Below, piece after piece: positions 21,172-31,711 of a DNA stretch of 64,000 bases (the stretch's first letter is position 1; each line of letters opens with the position of its first letter). The stretch lies in assembly GCF_019112545.1 (NCBI RefSeq), contig NW_025064880.1, forward strand, positions 2,103,870 through 2,167,869, given 5' to 3'. The notes under the pieces were generated by a model that was not told where the DNA came from, searched no databases, and saw only the letters and a program-made list of their open reading frames with translations. Origin of the DNA: Guyanagaster necrorhizus (taxonomy: Eukaryota > Basidiomycota > Agaricomycetes > Agaricales > Physalacriaceae). Made by a program: the position numbers and the translations under genes.

Positions 21172-23222
21172 TTACTGGTCATCATCATCACTGATTGTCT
21201 CAACCGTGGCTGCAGGTGTTCGTCGACTCGAAGAACGTGATACTGATGTAATCCCAGTCCGTGTTGTAGACGATGTCCTGCTCGACGCCGCCGTCGACCC
21301 AGACCTACTCACCGACCTGCCTGGTCTGCCCGACGATGAGTGAGCATCTTCCGCCGTCAGCTCTCTTTGCCTCGTCTCTTGCGCCGCCTCTCTTCTCTGT
21401 ACCTCTGCCTCCCTCCTCCGTATATCCTCTTCCCTCCTCTGTACTTCCGCCTCCTCCCTCGCGCGCCTCCGCTCCTCCTCCGCCCTCTGCCTAGCCTGAA
21501 GATCCCTGATCTCAGACTGCGTCATCGGCATCTGTATACACAGCAGCTCAAATGCACATGGGAAATCAGAGTTACATCGTCTCTGAATGAGACCGTCGCT
21601 CTTCTGCACACCGCCAAACACCGTGTAGGGACCTAACAAATCCATACGGATCATCTCCCTCGGCAGCGCACCCCCCGGCATCCCCGGCGCCGTAGAGCGA
21701 TGCCGCCGGTACGCAGTCACAGCCATCTTCTTGTCGGCGGCGCCGAATGTATCCACCTCGTCTTTCGTGACAATCCTTCGCATGAAATGCGCTATGCCAT
21801 CAATGACATCACCGCAAGTCACCCCAACGTCTTTGTTAGCTGCGTTTATCTGGATAGACGCTAGTTGCCGCTCGATGTAGAGAACGATAGAGGTGACTCG
21901 CGGGAAGGTTGCCGGTTCACCGCGTCCTGAGCTCCAGGAGACATTACCAGCGTCCTTCGAGCTCTGGCAGGTATTGGGAGAGTGGAGCATGTCCCATTTT
22001 AGGTATTCGCGGCCCAGATCGTCCGGGGGAGGTTGAAGGAGAGGGTTGAGCAGAGGTTTGGCGCCTAGTTTGTGGATAAGGAATGGCTGGAGGACCGGCC
22101 CGTCTGGAAGAGAAACGAATGGGTGAAGCTCTGCTATGTGGTCGCGAAAAGGTTTGAAAAAGACCTACAGTGATCACCGGCCGTCCATGGTTTGACTCGG
22201 TCACCGACATGCTCGCCTGCTCGTCCTAGAGGGACCTGAGGAGCAGAAGCCTGCATTTGTCCCATTGGCATAAACTGCATCTGCCGGCTCATCTGTGCTT
22301 GCATCTGTTGCGCCTGCATACCATTATCAAGTCCCATACCACCCATTCCGCCCATTCCACCGCCCATCCCCCCGCCCATTCCACCACCCATTCCACCACC
22401 CATTCCACCACCCATTCCACCACCCATCCCGCCAAGGTTAAGCCCAGCAAACGCAGGGGTCAACTGGCCTATGCCGCCCATCCTGGGTAGCGGCCCGCCC
22501 ATCCCAGCACCGCCCGGAGTCATCATAGGCGGCAACCCGCCACCGCCCATACCAGCCATCGGACTGTTCATCGGGGGGAGCGGTCCCGGGATCCCCGAGC
22601 CACCTGGCGTAAACATGGAATGGATCCCAGGGAGCTGTCCACCCAAACCCATACCACCGGGGGTATACATCTGACCCATCCTCGGTTGCTGATCCCAAGG
22701 TGAGGCTCCGGGATAACCGCCGCCGGGGGGGGAAGGCCAACCGCCCGGCACAACAGCAGGCGGTGACATACCCCACGCCCCTGCGTTCCCTAGCTGTGGC
22801 GGCGCCGATGGATAGGGCGTCCCACCCGATTGAGGAAGCGGCGCGCTCTGTGCAGAACTGGAGCTACCCCAAGAACTGTTTTCTTGCGGTGAAGGCGACA
22901 GGTTTGGATAGCCTGACCAGTCTTGGGAAAAGCCGTTGGAAAGAACGTTCGGCCGGGGGGTCGCGAGCTGGGCAGGCATGCCTTGTCCTGGTGTAAATTG
23001 AGGAATGAACGCTGGTGCTGGGGCGTATGGAGAGTTGGGAAAAATCGGATAACCTCCATTGGGTAGTGGGCCTTGCCATGGAGTATAGGGTGTACTCTGC
23101 ATTTGAAAAGCAGCAGCAGCAGCAGCAGCAGCTGAAGGCTGAAGCGAGGGCTGAACCGCAGTATTAGGCGAATTCTGGGGGCTGACAAGAGGTGGAATAA
23201 ACGGAGTACCACCGGCTGACAT
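21172..23222 (-). CDS. DUF6699 protein with Gly/Met-rich repeat linker
   Basis: Seen: exon 1 from ATG 23222 encodes a Pro/Ser-rich region, an Ala tract, repeated TPGG and (GGM)n sequence, and RVKPWTAGDH. The intron runs from GTAGGT to TTCCAG (about 22101-22166) and yields AGDHYGPVLQPFLIHKLGAK, then INPLL-like PLLNPLLQPPPDD, WDMLHSP, EPATFPRVTSI and VGVTCGDVIDGIAHFMRRIV. These blocks are the core of DUF6699, a basidiomycete-restricted domain. A long Arg/Glu coiled coil (about 21360-21530) and a Ser-rich acidic end follow. Known: no biochemical function is assigned to DUF6699. Inference: single gene; the low-complexity N-terminus suggests condensate-like behaviour. Adjacent to another DUF6699 gene. 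Confidence 0.8.
22338..22432. repeat. 12-bp minisatellite encoding MGGG repeats
   Basis: Seen: about eight consecutive copies of a 12-nt unit (plus strand CCACCCATTCCA, with C/T and G variants). It is read on the minus strand as GGGM within the DUF6699 gene. Length is a multiple of three, so unit gain or loss keeps the frame. Confidence 0.85.
23110..23133. repeat. CAG/CTG triplet tract encoding alanines
   Basis: Seven CAG units on the plus strand, read on the minus strand as GCT, giving a polyalanine run near the N-terminus of the DUF6699 protein. Confidence 0.8.
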
Positions 23223-23935
23223 TGTGAATTCGGTATCCGAGTATTGTTTCTAGTTCCGAGTATCCGGAAACGGTGCTGTTTAGTAAAATATGGCTCAAGC
23301 AGACGCAGGCACGCTATGTAACAGGATGAGATACGCGAAGATACGTGATGGTTTCACTTACTTTTTTTCCGATTTGACTCGATGATTTCTGGACTAAAAG
23401 TCCCGAATTGAGTATGACTCTATTGGCGTGGAGCATGAGACCTCTGGCACAATCCATTTCGTTGGGATACACGCACCAGGCTGTTCCCTTCCTTATCCCA
23501 ACAAAATATCCCCCCCTTCCTTTCGCGATCGAGAACCGACGAAGGCGATTATTTTTCTGCGGACCTCACCCTTTGGGATACTGACGTTAGATATGTACGT
23601 ATACTTTATCCGATCGGACGGGGGGGTTGGGGGGGGGTCATACAAGAATGAAAGGTCGGTGTAAGTGGTTAGAGGGTTTCTCTAAATCCAACAGCCCAAA
23701 TCGAGCGAATTCAAATTACACGTGAGTACAGCCACTTGATTCTTCCTGATGTAGTATCCCATTTGGAGGCTTTAGCTGTACAATTAAACGCATCTCGTTC
23801 TACAAGGCCTGTAACAGCCTGTCCTGACTTGATGGCTGAATATTTTGAGCTACACGGTTATGGATTACAAAAGGAAAAAAAAAATGTTATACACCCGGTA
23901 AGTAGCCAGAAGGGTGTTGAAACATATGTCAATGA
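23223..23935. other. Intergenic between the two DUF6699 genes
   Basis: Promoter of the downstream DUF6699 gene (-). It contains a G-rich run at 23620-23637 (two long G tracts separated by TT). ORFs here are short and unsupported. Confidence 0.4.
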
Positions 23936-24767
23936 TTAAGCTGTCAAGGACATGATGAAAATGTTTGGAGCCTTGAAGCCGAGACGAGACTCTGCATAGG
24001 CATCATCTCGACGCAAGTTCTCGAAAAAGTACCGATCCCGGAGCCAGTCTTCAGCACAAGCACTATTAGAATGACTCGAAAGGTGCCACAAAGGCAAACA
24101 AAGCCTACCAAATCTCCTGAATCGAGTCGCCGCCTGCCCGGGGGAATAATACATGTTCCAATGAGCGTTAGCACCTCGGGAGCTACTCGCCCGCTTGACT
24201 TGTTCCTGCAGCCTTGGTGGGAGCGTCCCAAACTCCGTATCCGTTACGTAGTGCTCAGAATAACTGCAATAGCTAACGTTCAGCACCCGAGGTCAAACAC
24301 ACGAAGAACACCCACTCTCTCCACATTGCTTGGCAAATGTCATTCATTGTAACCCCCCGGTCGTTCTTAACAGTAGTGCACCAAGGCGTGATGTCCGTAA
24401 TGATATACAGTTGCTGGACACGGGGGAGTGTCGCAGGCTCGTCTTTGGCGTTAAAAGGGAGATCGGCGTCTCTCTGATCAGGGTTGAACCCTCCCGCATG
24501 TCCTTTCAAACGCTGTATGAGCCCATCAATAACGAAACGTCTACACACCAACTGACCGTTACTAAGATTGAACACAAGTTGGAACTTGGAGCTCTTCCCG
24601 CATAAGATGGGGTGTACCTCAAGAGTGGGGTTGAGCAGGTAGAGGTCAGTTTGGGACAGCACGGGTCCATCTACAGCGTCGCGTCACTACTAGTTCTCTA
24701 GGATGGATTACTGAGAAACCATCGTACAGGATGCACCAGACGACCATTTGGCGACTTTATCGGCCAT
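23936..24767 (-). CDS. Compact DUF6699 domain protein
   Basis: Seen: three exons. ATG at 24767 gives MADKVAKWSSD; an intron (GTGCAT...CTGTAG) joins to GPVLSQTDLYLLNPTLEVHP. The domain continues with LVFNLSNGQ, EPATLPRVQQLYIITDITPW and RGVTMNDICQAMWR. A second intron (GTGGGT...TTGCAG, about 24250-24300) leads to DYSEHYVTDTEFGTLPPRLQ and a C-terminal Arg/Phe-rich end at 23936. The same order GPVL - NPxL - ATLPRV - GVTxxD as in the neighbouring larger protein identifies DUF6699. Known: function not assigned. Inference: paralogue by ancient tandem duplication, without the low-complexity and coiled-coil extensions. Confidence 0.75.
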
Positions 24768-24988
24768 AGTCAACACGAAAGGAGGAGTAAATGGAAGGGG
24801 TTATGGTTAGAAAGGTAAAGCGTCGTTGAGTAGAAACACAAGATGAAGGTGCGATACAGCTTGTCTATTTCCGGTCCGGGTGCCGATCGATGTTATCATG
24901 TGACTACATTCAGATAAGATAATCTGATTGCAACACGGCTCCTACCCGACTCTTACCACATCGTTCTCGCAGCAGTCTATTCATACTC
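24768..24988. promoter_or_regulatory. Divergent promoter DUF6699/CCDC124
   Basis: 221 bp between the two starts. No TATA box recognised; function inferred from position. Confidence 0.4.
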
Positions 24989-26057
24989 ATGGCTCCCAAA
25001 GGTGGAAACACAAAGAAGGAGAGTGGAAGAGCCAAAAAGGCTGAGAACGAGTCGAAAAAGAAGGAAGCAGCAGCAGCAGAAGCGGTAAGGCAGGGATCCG
25101 TTAATTGTCTACCTAACTGATCTTTACCCATCGCTGCCTACTAGGAGCGTAAGGAAGCCGAGACCTGGAAAGACACCAACGTAAAAGGTGGCAAGGCCAA
25201 GAAGGAGGAGCAAGAAGCTAAACGCAAAGCTGAAATCGAGCGCAAGGCAGAGAACGCCCGGATTCTCGCTGAAGAAGAGGCTGCTATACCAAAAGCCAAG
25301 GCTGCACCCAAGGCCGGTGCTAAGAAGGCCGCGAAACCTGCCCCAAAGCCTGCTGGACCTGGTGCGATCGCTGCTGGTGGCGGATTAGGCGACGATGGGA
25401 AGGAGCGGGAATCGACGGAGCCAGAGAGTTTCTCCGCGACGGGTATCGATAATGCCCTGGATCTTCTGGAGGTTGTCACTGCCAAGATGGACAAAGCATC
25501 CGTCGGACAACAGGCGGCAGGTCTTGAGAGGCATCCCGAGGTGAATATCTGCGCGGGTTTTTCTTGCTTTATGGTGGTGCTGAATATCACATCACATATT
25601 GTAGCGACGATACAAGGCGAGTCATCTTCTTAGGTTCGGGTGTGGCGGATTTACTAATGGCTGGGATCCCAGGCCGCCTTTGAAGCCTACCAGGAACGCG
25701 AACTGCCTAAACTCAAAGAGGATGTACGTACACACAGGATACACAACAGCTTTGACCGGTGTACTGATTTCTTGTGTTAGCATCCTGGCTTGCGGCTACA
25801 GCAATACAAAGTCGGTGCTCTTGCAGTCTGTACCGTTGTAATCACTAACCGTCCGCCGCGCACAGGATTTGTTGCACAAGCAGTTCCAGAAATCGCCCGA
25901 AAACCCGTGAGTATGCATCTTTCGGTCTTGAATGTTTGTTCTGATGATGCTTCTCAGTTTCAACCAAACAGTGGTTGCGTATGACGCTAGTAAACATGAT
26001 AAGGTCGAGGCTCTCAAGACCAAGAAAGCCCAGGTTGAGGACCGCCTGCGCGAGTAA
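24989..26057 (+). CDS. CCDC124/Lso2/Oxs1 family ribosome-associated protein
   Basis: Seen: exon 1 from ATG 24989 (MAPKGGNTKKESGRAKKAEN) is extremely Lys-rich. Later exons give WKDTNVKGGKAKKEEQEAKR, a long basic/acidic coiled coil, an Ala/Pro/Lys linker, SATGIDNALDLLEVV, then AAFEAYQERELPKLKED, HPGLRLQQYKD, LLHKQFQKSPENPFNQ and the terminal VAYDASKHDKVEALK...RLRE with stop at 26055-26057. At least five introns were placed. Known: CCDC124 and yeast Lso2 occupy the mRNA channel and tRNA sites of idle 80S ribosomes during starvation and recovery; S. pombe Oxs1 is the same family. Inference: cytoplasmic hibernation factor, complete. Confidence 0.88.
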
Positions 26058-26588
26058 GGCACTGCCTTTTCTCCGAGAAGGACACAGGAGAGATGACGCT
26101 GAGCGCTTCATGACTCTGTGTACACAACAGGTTTCAAGGGCATGTATTCTTTAATTACCGGCATTCTATCGGTCTGATTTGATATTCTCCTTGCAGGTGA
26201 TATTTTGCGATTCTGTGAACATGTTTTCGTTCTTCGTTTATCCACTTATACTACTGTATATCGCCACCATCACCTCACTTTCCCGAGTCGGTTTTCTTAG
26301 TCTCCGTACTAGTAGGTTGTATATGTATGTTCAGTAATTGAAGCAATGTAAGTCAGACCACTTGGTCCACAGGTACGGTTCCACATGATAGGACTGCGAT
26401 ACAGTAGCGATGCCACGGTACCCAGTGCAAACTTGTAAGGGATCGCAATTGACGGAGCACAGCAACCTCTACTTACGGCGCAGTTAAGTCCGCTTATGTC
26501 AGCATTTACTGGGAAAAAAAAATTGGTATAAAATCGACTCCACGTTTATCGTCTGCCTCCTCACGTCACTGCTTCTTCTTTGCCCACC
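26058..26588. other. Intergenic, calcipressin promoter
   Basis: 3' UTR of the CCDC124 homologue followed by the promoter of the calcipressin gene. The TATA-like element is listed separately. Nothing else recognised. Confidence 0.5.
26527..26533 (+). promoter_or_regulatory. TATA box of calcipressin gene
   Basis: TATAAAA 56 nt upstream of the ATG at 26589, within normal range for a fungal core promoter with a short leader. Confidence 0.5.
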
Positions 26589-27374
26589 ATGTCAGACTAC
26601 ATGATTTCTCTTCCTTCTACATCATCGCCTGTGCCGTCGCCATTGTCGCAGCGCACCAACTCGCTTGCAGTGACCTCCTTGCCCAAGGCTTTTTTTCACC
26701 CTGTCGTCCTCACCATTTTGAAATCGCACTTTGAAAGATACGGCGAAATCAACCAATGGGTGCCCCTACCAGGGTTCGGACGAATTATCGTGGTTTACAC
26801 TGAAGAGGAGCACGCGGAAGTCGCCAAGATCGAGTGCGATCCCATTATCGTGCGGGGTGCTTCAGACCTGTACGTATTCCGTCGGTTGGTCGGTCGATTA
26901 TCCCCCTCCCCCTTTTCTGACCCCCCCTCGTTACCCAGATCACAAATTATCTTGCGCGTGTACAGAGCCGACCCCAACCCCCTGATCACGACGTTTGGCC
27001 AGCCGGTGCCCCAAGCCAACTTCCTGCGGCCACCCGCAGTCGAGAAGAACTTCCTCATCTCGCCGCCGGGATCACCGCCTGTGGGCTGGGAACCCATCAA
27101 GGAGGACCCACCCAATGCAGCGCCGCTTGCTGACGACCTGATTGCGGCACTCAAACTTCTCCAGGTGCAGGAGAGTGGGCCTAGTGTGGAAGTGCTGATA
27201 CACCCTGAGGATTCCTGTGTGGGCGTGTTCGTGGAGGATTGTGACCGGTGTAAATCCGATGGGAACATCGAGGAGGAGGATTGGGTGTATGGACAGACGG
27301 CCCCTGCCAGGACGAAGTGGCGGCCTATGGTCACTGCTATGCCCCCCCCTCTGCCAACTCGAATCCCTGTGTAG
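26589..27374 (+). CDS. RCN1: Calcipressin (regulator of calcineurin, RCAN)
   Basis: Seen: ATG at 26589 in ACCATGT context. An RRM-like fold contains PKAFFHPVVLTILKSHFERYG, WVPLPGFGRIIVVY and IILRVYRADPNPL, followed by FLRPPAVEKNFLISPPGSPP and VGWEP, the signature calcineurin-binding motif, then an acidic C-terminal region (HPEDSCVGVFVEDCD). A 69-nt in-frame intron (26870-26938, GTACGT...ACCCAG) sits between ASDL and SQIIL. Removing it restores the continuous RRM strand. Known: RCAN/Rcn1 proteins bind calcineurin through LxxPP-type and FLISPP motifs and both inhibit and potentiate it. Inference: cytoplasmic modulator of calcineurin signalling; spliced length about 238 residues. Confidence 0.92.
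   Translation: MSDYMISLPSTSSPVPSPLSQRTNSLAVTSLPKAFFHPVVLTILKSHFERYGEINQWVPLPGFGRIIVVYTEEEHAEVAKIECDPIIVRGASDLYVFRRLVGRLSPSPFSDPPSLPRSQIILRVYRADPNPLITTFGQPVPQANFLRPPAVEKNFLISPPGSPPVGWEPIKEDPPNAAPLADDLIAALKLLQVQESGPSVEVLIHPEDSCVGVFVEDCDRCKSDGNIEEEDWVYGQTAPARTKWRPMVTAMPPPLPTRIPV
26870..26938 (+). other. In-frame 69-nt intron in calcipressin
   Basis: Starts GTACGT, ends ACCCAG; no stop in frame. Retention would insert 23 residues rich in Pro and Ser between two conserved strands. Confidence 0.7.
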
Positions 27375-28218
27375 ATCATATGTTGATCAATATTGCTGTG
27401 AGTATGCGGTTTGCAAGTGTGTTTCTTTTGCTATTATGGGATGATAAACCTATCAGACCTGTTCCGAACCCATGTGGTTGTGTGGATAACCGATATTGCC
27501 TTTTTCTTCTGACCCTTTTCGTCTCTTTGATGATGATGATGAACTGGAACTGACGATTTTTTCCTATAGATTATCTTCCCGGGCTACGCACCGCGACATG
27601 TATTTTGGTGAGTCCTCCTTTCCACGCCCCTACGATGATGTATACCTATCAGACCTGTTCTGACTCTTGTGGAGACAAAACCGATCATTGCCTTTTTTTT
27701 TTTTTTACCTTCTGATCTCTGAATATTTTGCTTCGTCTTGAGCCCTGTACTGATTGCTTTCTTTGTCAGATATGAAATTTGACTCGAGCCGGTATCTACT
27801 GTAATACTTAATGGACTTAGTCTTCCTTTGGACAATCGGATGTGTAACGTAATTTAGAATTTTACTCGTTAGGGATACAATTTGTACAGTATACATTTTT
27901 GTATTGTAGCTATCAAGTACTGGCAGTGACCCGCTCTTCATATAATGTAAGCACATCGTCTGAATGTTATGATTATCATAGGAGAGAGGACTGCAACCGG
28001 AGTTATTCCCTTTCGGTTGTTGAGATTGATGATGATCTGCGGTAGGCAAGAGGTACATGTATTTGAGGTCTGTATGTTTAGCTAGCAGTGTATAAGTGAC
28101 ATTTATATTGGATTGGTAGATTTACTGTGATGTCAGTCATCGTCGAGGGTTCTCAGTGCATACGCTCACGCAGCAACAAAATCCTTCAAATTACTAGCTA
28201 CATCGGTAACAACCATTA
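27375..28218. other. Intergenic with a diverged direct repeat
   Basis: 3' region of calcipressin. Two related segments, about 27448-27515 and 27643-27705, share ACCTATCAGACCTGTTC, then CGAT.TTGCCTTTTT. A poly-T run lies at 27692-27705. No coding capacity recognised. Confidence 0.5.
27448..27705. repeat. Two-copy diverged direct repeat
   Basis: Copies about 195 bp apart share an opening 17-mer with one flanking mismatch and a downstream TTGCCTTTTT block. Spacing and mismatches suggest an old local duplication. Confidence 0.55.
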
Positions 28219-28856
28219 TTATGTTTTTTGAGACTGGGTAAGAGGCAGCCCATGCCCGTTACCTTCCCACTGTGTTAGGTCAGTGTACATGCCTGGCCGA
28301 TCAGTAAGCCGCAGTGTGTGATGGCGAGGCTTCGGTCGGTCCCTCAATCGGGGGGAGGGAGGGGGTGGGTATGCCAGAGCTCTGGGCAAAATGGGTACAC
28401 GGCCCAAAATGTTTGAAGAAGCTGTAAATGACGTAGAACATAGCCGCCGAGAGTCGCATCTGCAGGAATGGTGGTTCATCATAGTAGGACACGATCTTCC
28501 AAAGTCACGGAGCAGGGAAGGGCAGTTGGGGGCCACAAATACATACGGAGCACGCTGCATCCATGATACAGGATTGCGCAGTCCCTTGGTTTGCATCCCC
28601 CCCCCCCCCCAACTGACTATCCACACACTGAATCCACATCAACTCGGGGGAAACACAGACCTAGGAGACATCTGTGTTCCTCCAGCCCCCGTTCTCTCTG
28701 ATCCCGCATACAACCGGGCATCCAAGGAACATCAGTTCCACACACGAAATCCCCCACTTCCAATAGTTCCCACAGAATAGCCTGAATGTCATCGTGGTCA
28801 AGCTCCTGCAATGTCGCGCCAATCTTCTGTTCTACCACCGGCAAGCCGATCTTCAT
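28219..28856 (-). pseudogene. Broken hypothetical gene (possible basidiomycete-specific family)
   Basis: Seen: ATG at 28856 opens MKIGLPVVEQKIGATLQELD, then DIQAILWELLEV and LLGLCFPRVDVDSV, stopping just before a run of 12 C (28599-28610). The following frame continues with SWMQRAPYVFVA before losing coherence. I recognise the pattern WEL - CFP - WxxRAPYVFAL only loosely from repetitive hypothetical proteins of agaricomycetes. Inference: one locus interrupted at the homopolymer, either a real frameshift or a sequencing error, with the 3' half degraded. Function unknown. Confidence 0.35.
28350..28369 (+). other. G-rich tract with G-quadruplex potential
   Basis: Four runs of at least three G separated by single bases within 20 nt. 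It lies in the degraded 3' part of the broken hypothetical gene. Confidence 0.5.
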
Positions 28857-28945
28857 ATTAAATAAATACTCGTTTATCTCAATGTATGATCATGTCCAAC
28901 TTGTAAAATTAATAGTACAATATTTCGCCGTTCGTAGTAGTTTCA

Positions 28946-31410
28946 CTATCCCTCGCGGTGGTGGATTGTAACAAATATAGGCATCTGAGAACCATCATTT
29001 AGACTGCTTTTCAGCACCGGACGTTGCACCGCAGTAGCTTTCGAGATGATATCTTCATATGGCACCGCAAGCTCCACCTCAAACTCTCGAATAATGGTGA
29101 ACAATATGACCTTCATCCTACCCAGTATCGTCAGTTTACTGCAAGTCCGGAGGCAAGCTGAAGAAGAACATACTCAGCGATTGAAAACCGATAGCCAATA
29201 CACGACCGAGGTCCTCCAATAAAAGTCATCATATTGCCCCACACGCCCGGAATCGCCTGCACGGCTTCAGGGATCTTCTCCCACCGTTCCGGTCTGCGTA
29301 TAACCCATCGTCGTCAAAAAGACCAGAAAGAAGTAAATGCATGAATTGAACACACCGGTATTCTTCCGCGTCCTCTCCCCACAACGATTTATCTCGATTC
29401 AATGCCATTATAGGAATGTCGATCATCTCGCCTTTCTTAATCCTAATACGTCCCAACTCTTCAGTGATCTTCCTTCCTTTGGTGACAAACTTGAAGGGGA
29501 ACTCACGGGATGGAATCGTGCAACATGCCTGATGTATCACGGACCGGATGGCGCAGAGGTATCACATCGTCTTTAGCTGCGACACGTATCGTCGAGGGTA
29601 CGGGAGGCTTCACTCTCATGGTTTCCTTGATAACCCAGTCCAGGTACGGTAGGGCGTTCAACTCCTCCATTGTGGGCGTGCTTGTAGGTACGGCGAGAAG
29701 CTCTTGGCGAAGCTTGGTCTGAACATCGAGGTACCGACACAAGTAGTAAATTGCCCAAGTCACAGCGGTGCTTTTGATGGAGGCGTCAATGTGGTATCCG
29801 CGTTACATACAATTCCTAGCTGAACGTACCTTGTTGTTTCATGTCCCGCAAGCAAGAACGTTGGGACCTCTGTTAGTAAAGTCAAAGTCAACAAGCAGCG
29901 TCGATATGCTAGGAAGAGAAGACACACGAGAAAAAACATCCGCATCGTTCATGCGCTGACTGACAGGAACGTCTGGTGAAGCATTGGCCCGGACCAGCAA
30001 AGAAAATAAATCTTTGTTGTCCCCTTTCTCTGCGTCGCCCGCGACCTTGGCCTCCGCTAACAATTGCCTTCCTAGACGAACCAAGGTGTCCTGAATAGCT
30101 TGTAATCGGGCTTTACCTTTGCTTGGCTATTTAAAAAAAAAGTAAAGTTGGAACGGCGGATTTATCTTCTGCGCAGCGCAAGACGTACAATCCATTTCAA
30201 AACGGGAATATGAGCCCAGAGCAAACGCATCAGTCGACTTTCGTTGGCTACACGAAGCAGTTCGACAAGTGCCTGATGGACTTCGTTCTGTGTACCGTTT
30301 ATGTCCAGAGAGTCGATTTTGTGATTAAATCCTAATTTTGGCTCTATGAGTAGAACTGGTCGAGTGAAACAACCGTACATACCAGTACGGGCTATGACGT
30401 CCAACGTCAAACGAGTGAGCCATGACACGGTATCGATTTGTGCTTTCCCTGAAGACTTGAGGCATTCTGCTGTCCACATCTGCCGAAGCTATCGCGGGAG
30501 AGAGGTCAAAATGGCTCGCTATTCAGACGGAGAGATGAATGAATACCTGGATCGCTTTATCCAAAAACACTTCATGAAACTCGCGGACGTTAGCATGAGA
30601 GAAGGCTGGATTCTGCGACGGTTTAGTGGAAGCTCCTATCATGTATCAAGTGAATCCTACCATAATTTTGCGCTGAGAACTTGCGCTTAGCATGCATTTA
30701 ACATTGCCCAAGAATTTATCTGCATACCTGCTGCTTATGCTTGTCACCTTCCACTGTCAGAAGGCCTGCAAAGGCAAGTGAATCGGGGGCAAAGAACGGC
30801 GGGTGAATATCTGACCTTCACCAGTGACATCGCCAAGAAGTTTGCGTGCGACAGAAGGCTTGGGGTAGTCATACGCATTGAACAGAACATGAGATATTGC
30901 TATTCAGATTTTGAGGACCCTCATTCTAGAAACCTATGACATGACGATACATACCTTTCGTGTCAGTGGTCAAAAGATGCCTCGTCTGTTAGCGCGTGTC
31001 AATCGCCTCTGAAGATCAAAAAGTGGGATAATCTCACTGGAAAGACTCCTCTGTACGATAATGTAGGTCCGTACTGTTTAAGCCAGCGTTCACGGACAAC
31101 GCCCGGAATGCTCTACAGGTACATCAGATTGATCAGCTAAATGAGGCTGCTGCTGTACTTGCCTGGGACGCTAACACTTCTCTAGAGTTACCAAGAATAA
31201 GGTTCCCTCCTTCCGGGCTAGGAATACGTCGAAGAAAAGAAGCGCGTGCATCCCAAAAGAGTTTCCACAACCGAAGCAAACAATACCCTGCCAATGCACC
31301 CAACACAACAGGAAAGAACTAGGTTGAAAATATTGTATTGCAAGCCATAAGAGACAGCAATTGGGAGCGACACTGTCAGATGACAAATTATAAAGGCGTG
31401 GTAGACTCAT
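28946..31410 (-). CDS. Cytochrome P450 monooxygenase (copy 1), N-terminus unresolved
   Basis: Seen: about 12 exons. Motifs include the anchor-like [67 protein letters not shown], the I-helix [14 protein letters not shown], the ExxR motif [36 protein letters not shown], and the heme loop [14 protein letters not shown] with its cysteine. It stops at 28946. The second intron uses a GC donor (GCAAGT...CTGTAG). Known: this is a basidiomycete microsomal P450 of the CYP5150/5144-like kind (family assignment tentative). Odd: the first 20-30 codons fall in two frames around 31300-31330 ([10 protein letters not shown] versus [11 protein letters not shown]), so either an extra intron or a 1-nt loss is present. 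Adjacent to a closely related copy. Confidence 0.82.
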
Positions 31411-31711
31411 ACCATGATATATGAGTGGTGCGATGCGGCTGAAGAGACGTAAGGCTAGAGTGGTGCCAGTGCATCACATCGAGCTGCATAGGCGCTTATA
31501 TATGATCTTGAAGCTCTCGCTGGTTCTCACCGCTTTTAATGTCCGTCGGAGGTCAAGGAAGAAATGATCCGACGGACACCGTCGGCCCTCACACAAATGT
31601 AGCAACCCAATATTGTACCGGTTCACAGAGACCATCAGGACATTAATTGTCATCTTTAAAATGTAGTATACATCATTGATGGAGCCTGACCGAAAATACA
31701 GACACCATTCT
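31411..31711. other. Spacer between the two P450 genes
   Basis: About 300 bp holding the promoter of copy 1 and the 3' end of copy 2. No distinct motif seen. Confidence 0.4.

Noticed and set aside
22338..22432. Regular repeat that might suggest a CRISPR-like array
   Set aside because: Units of 12 nt without spacers, in a fungal coding exon; it is a coding minisatellite.
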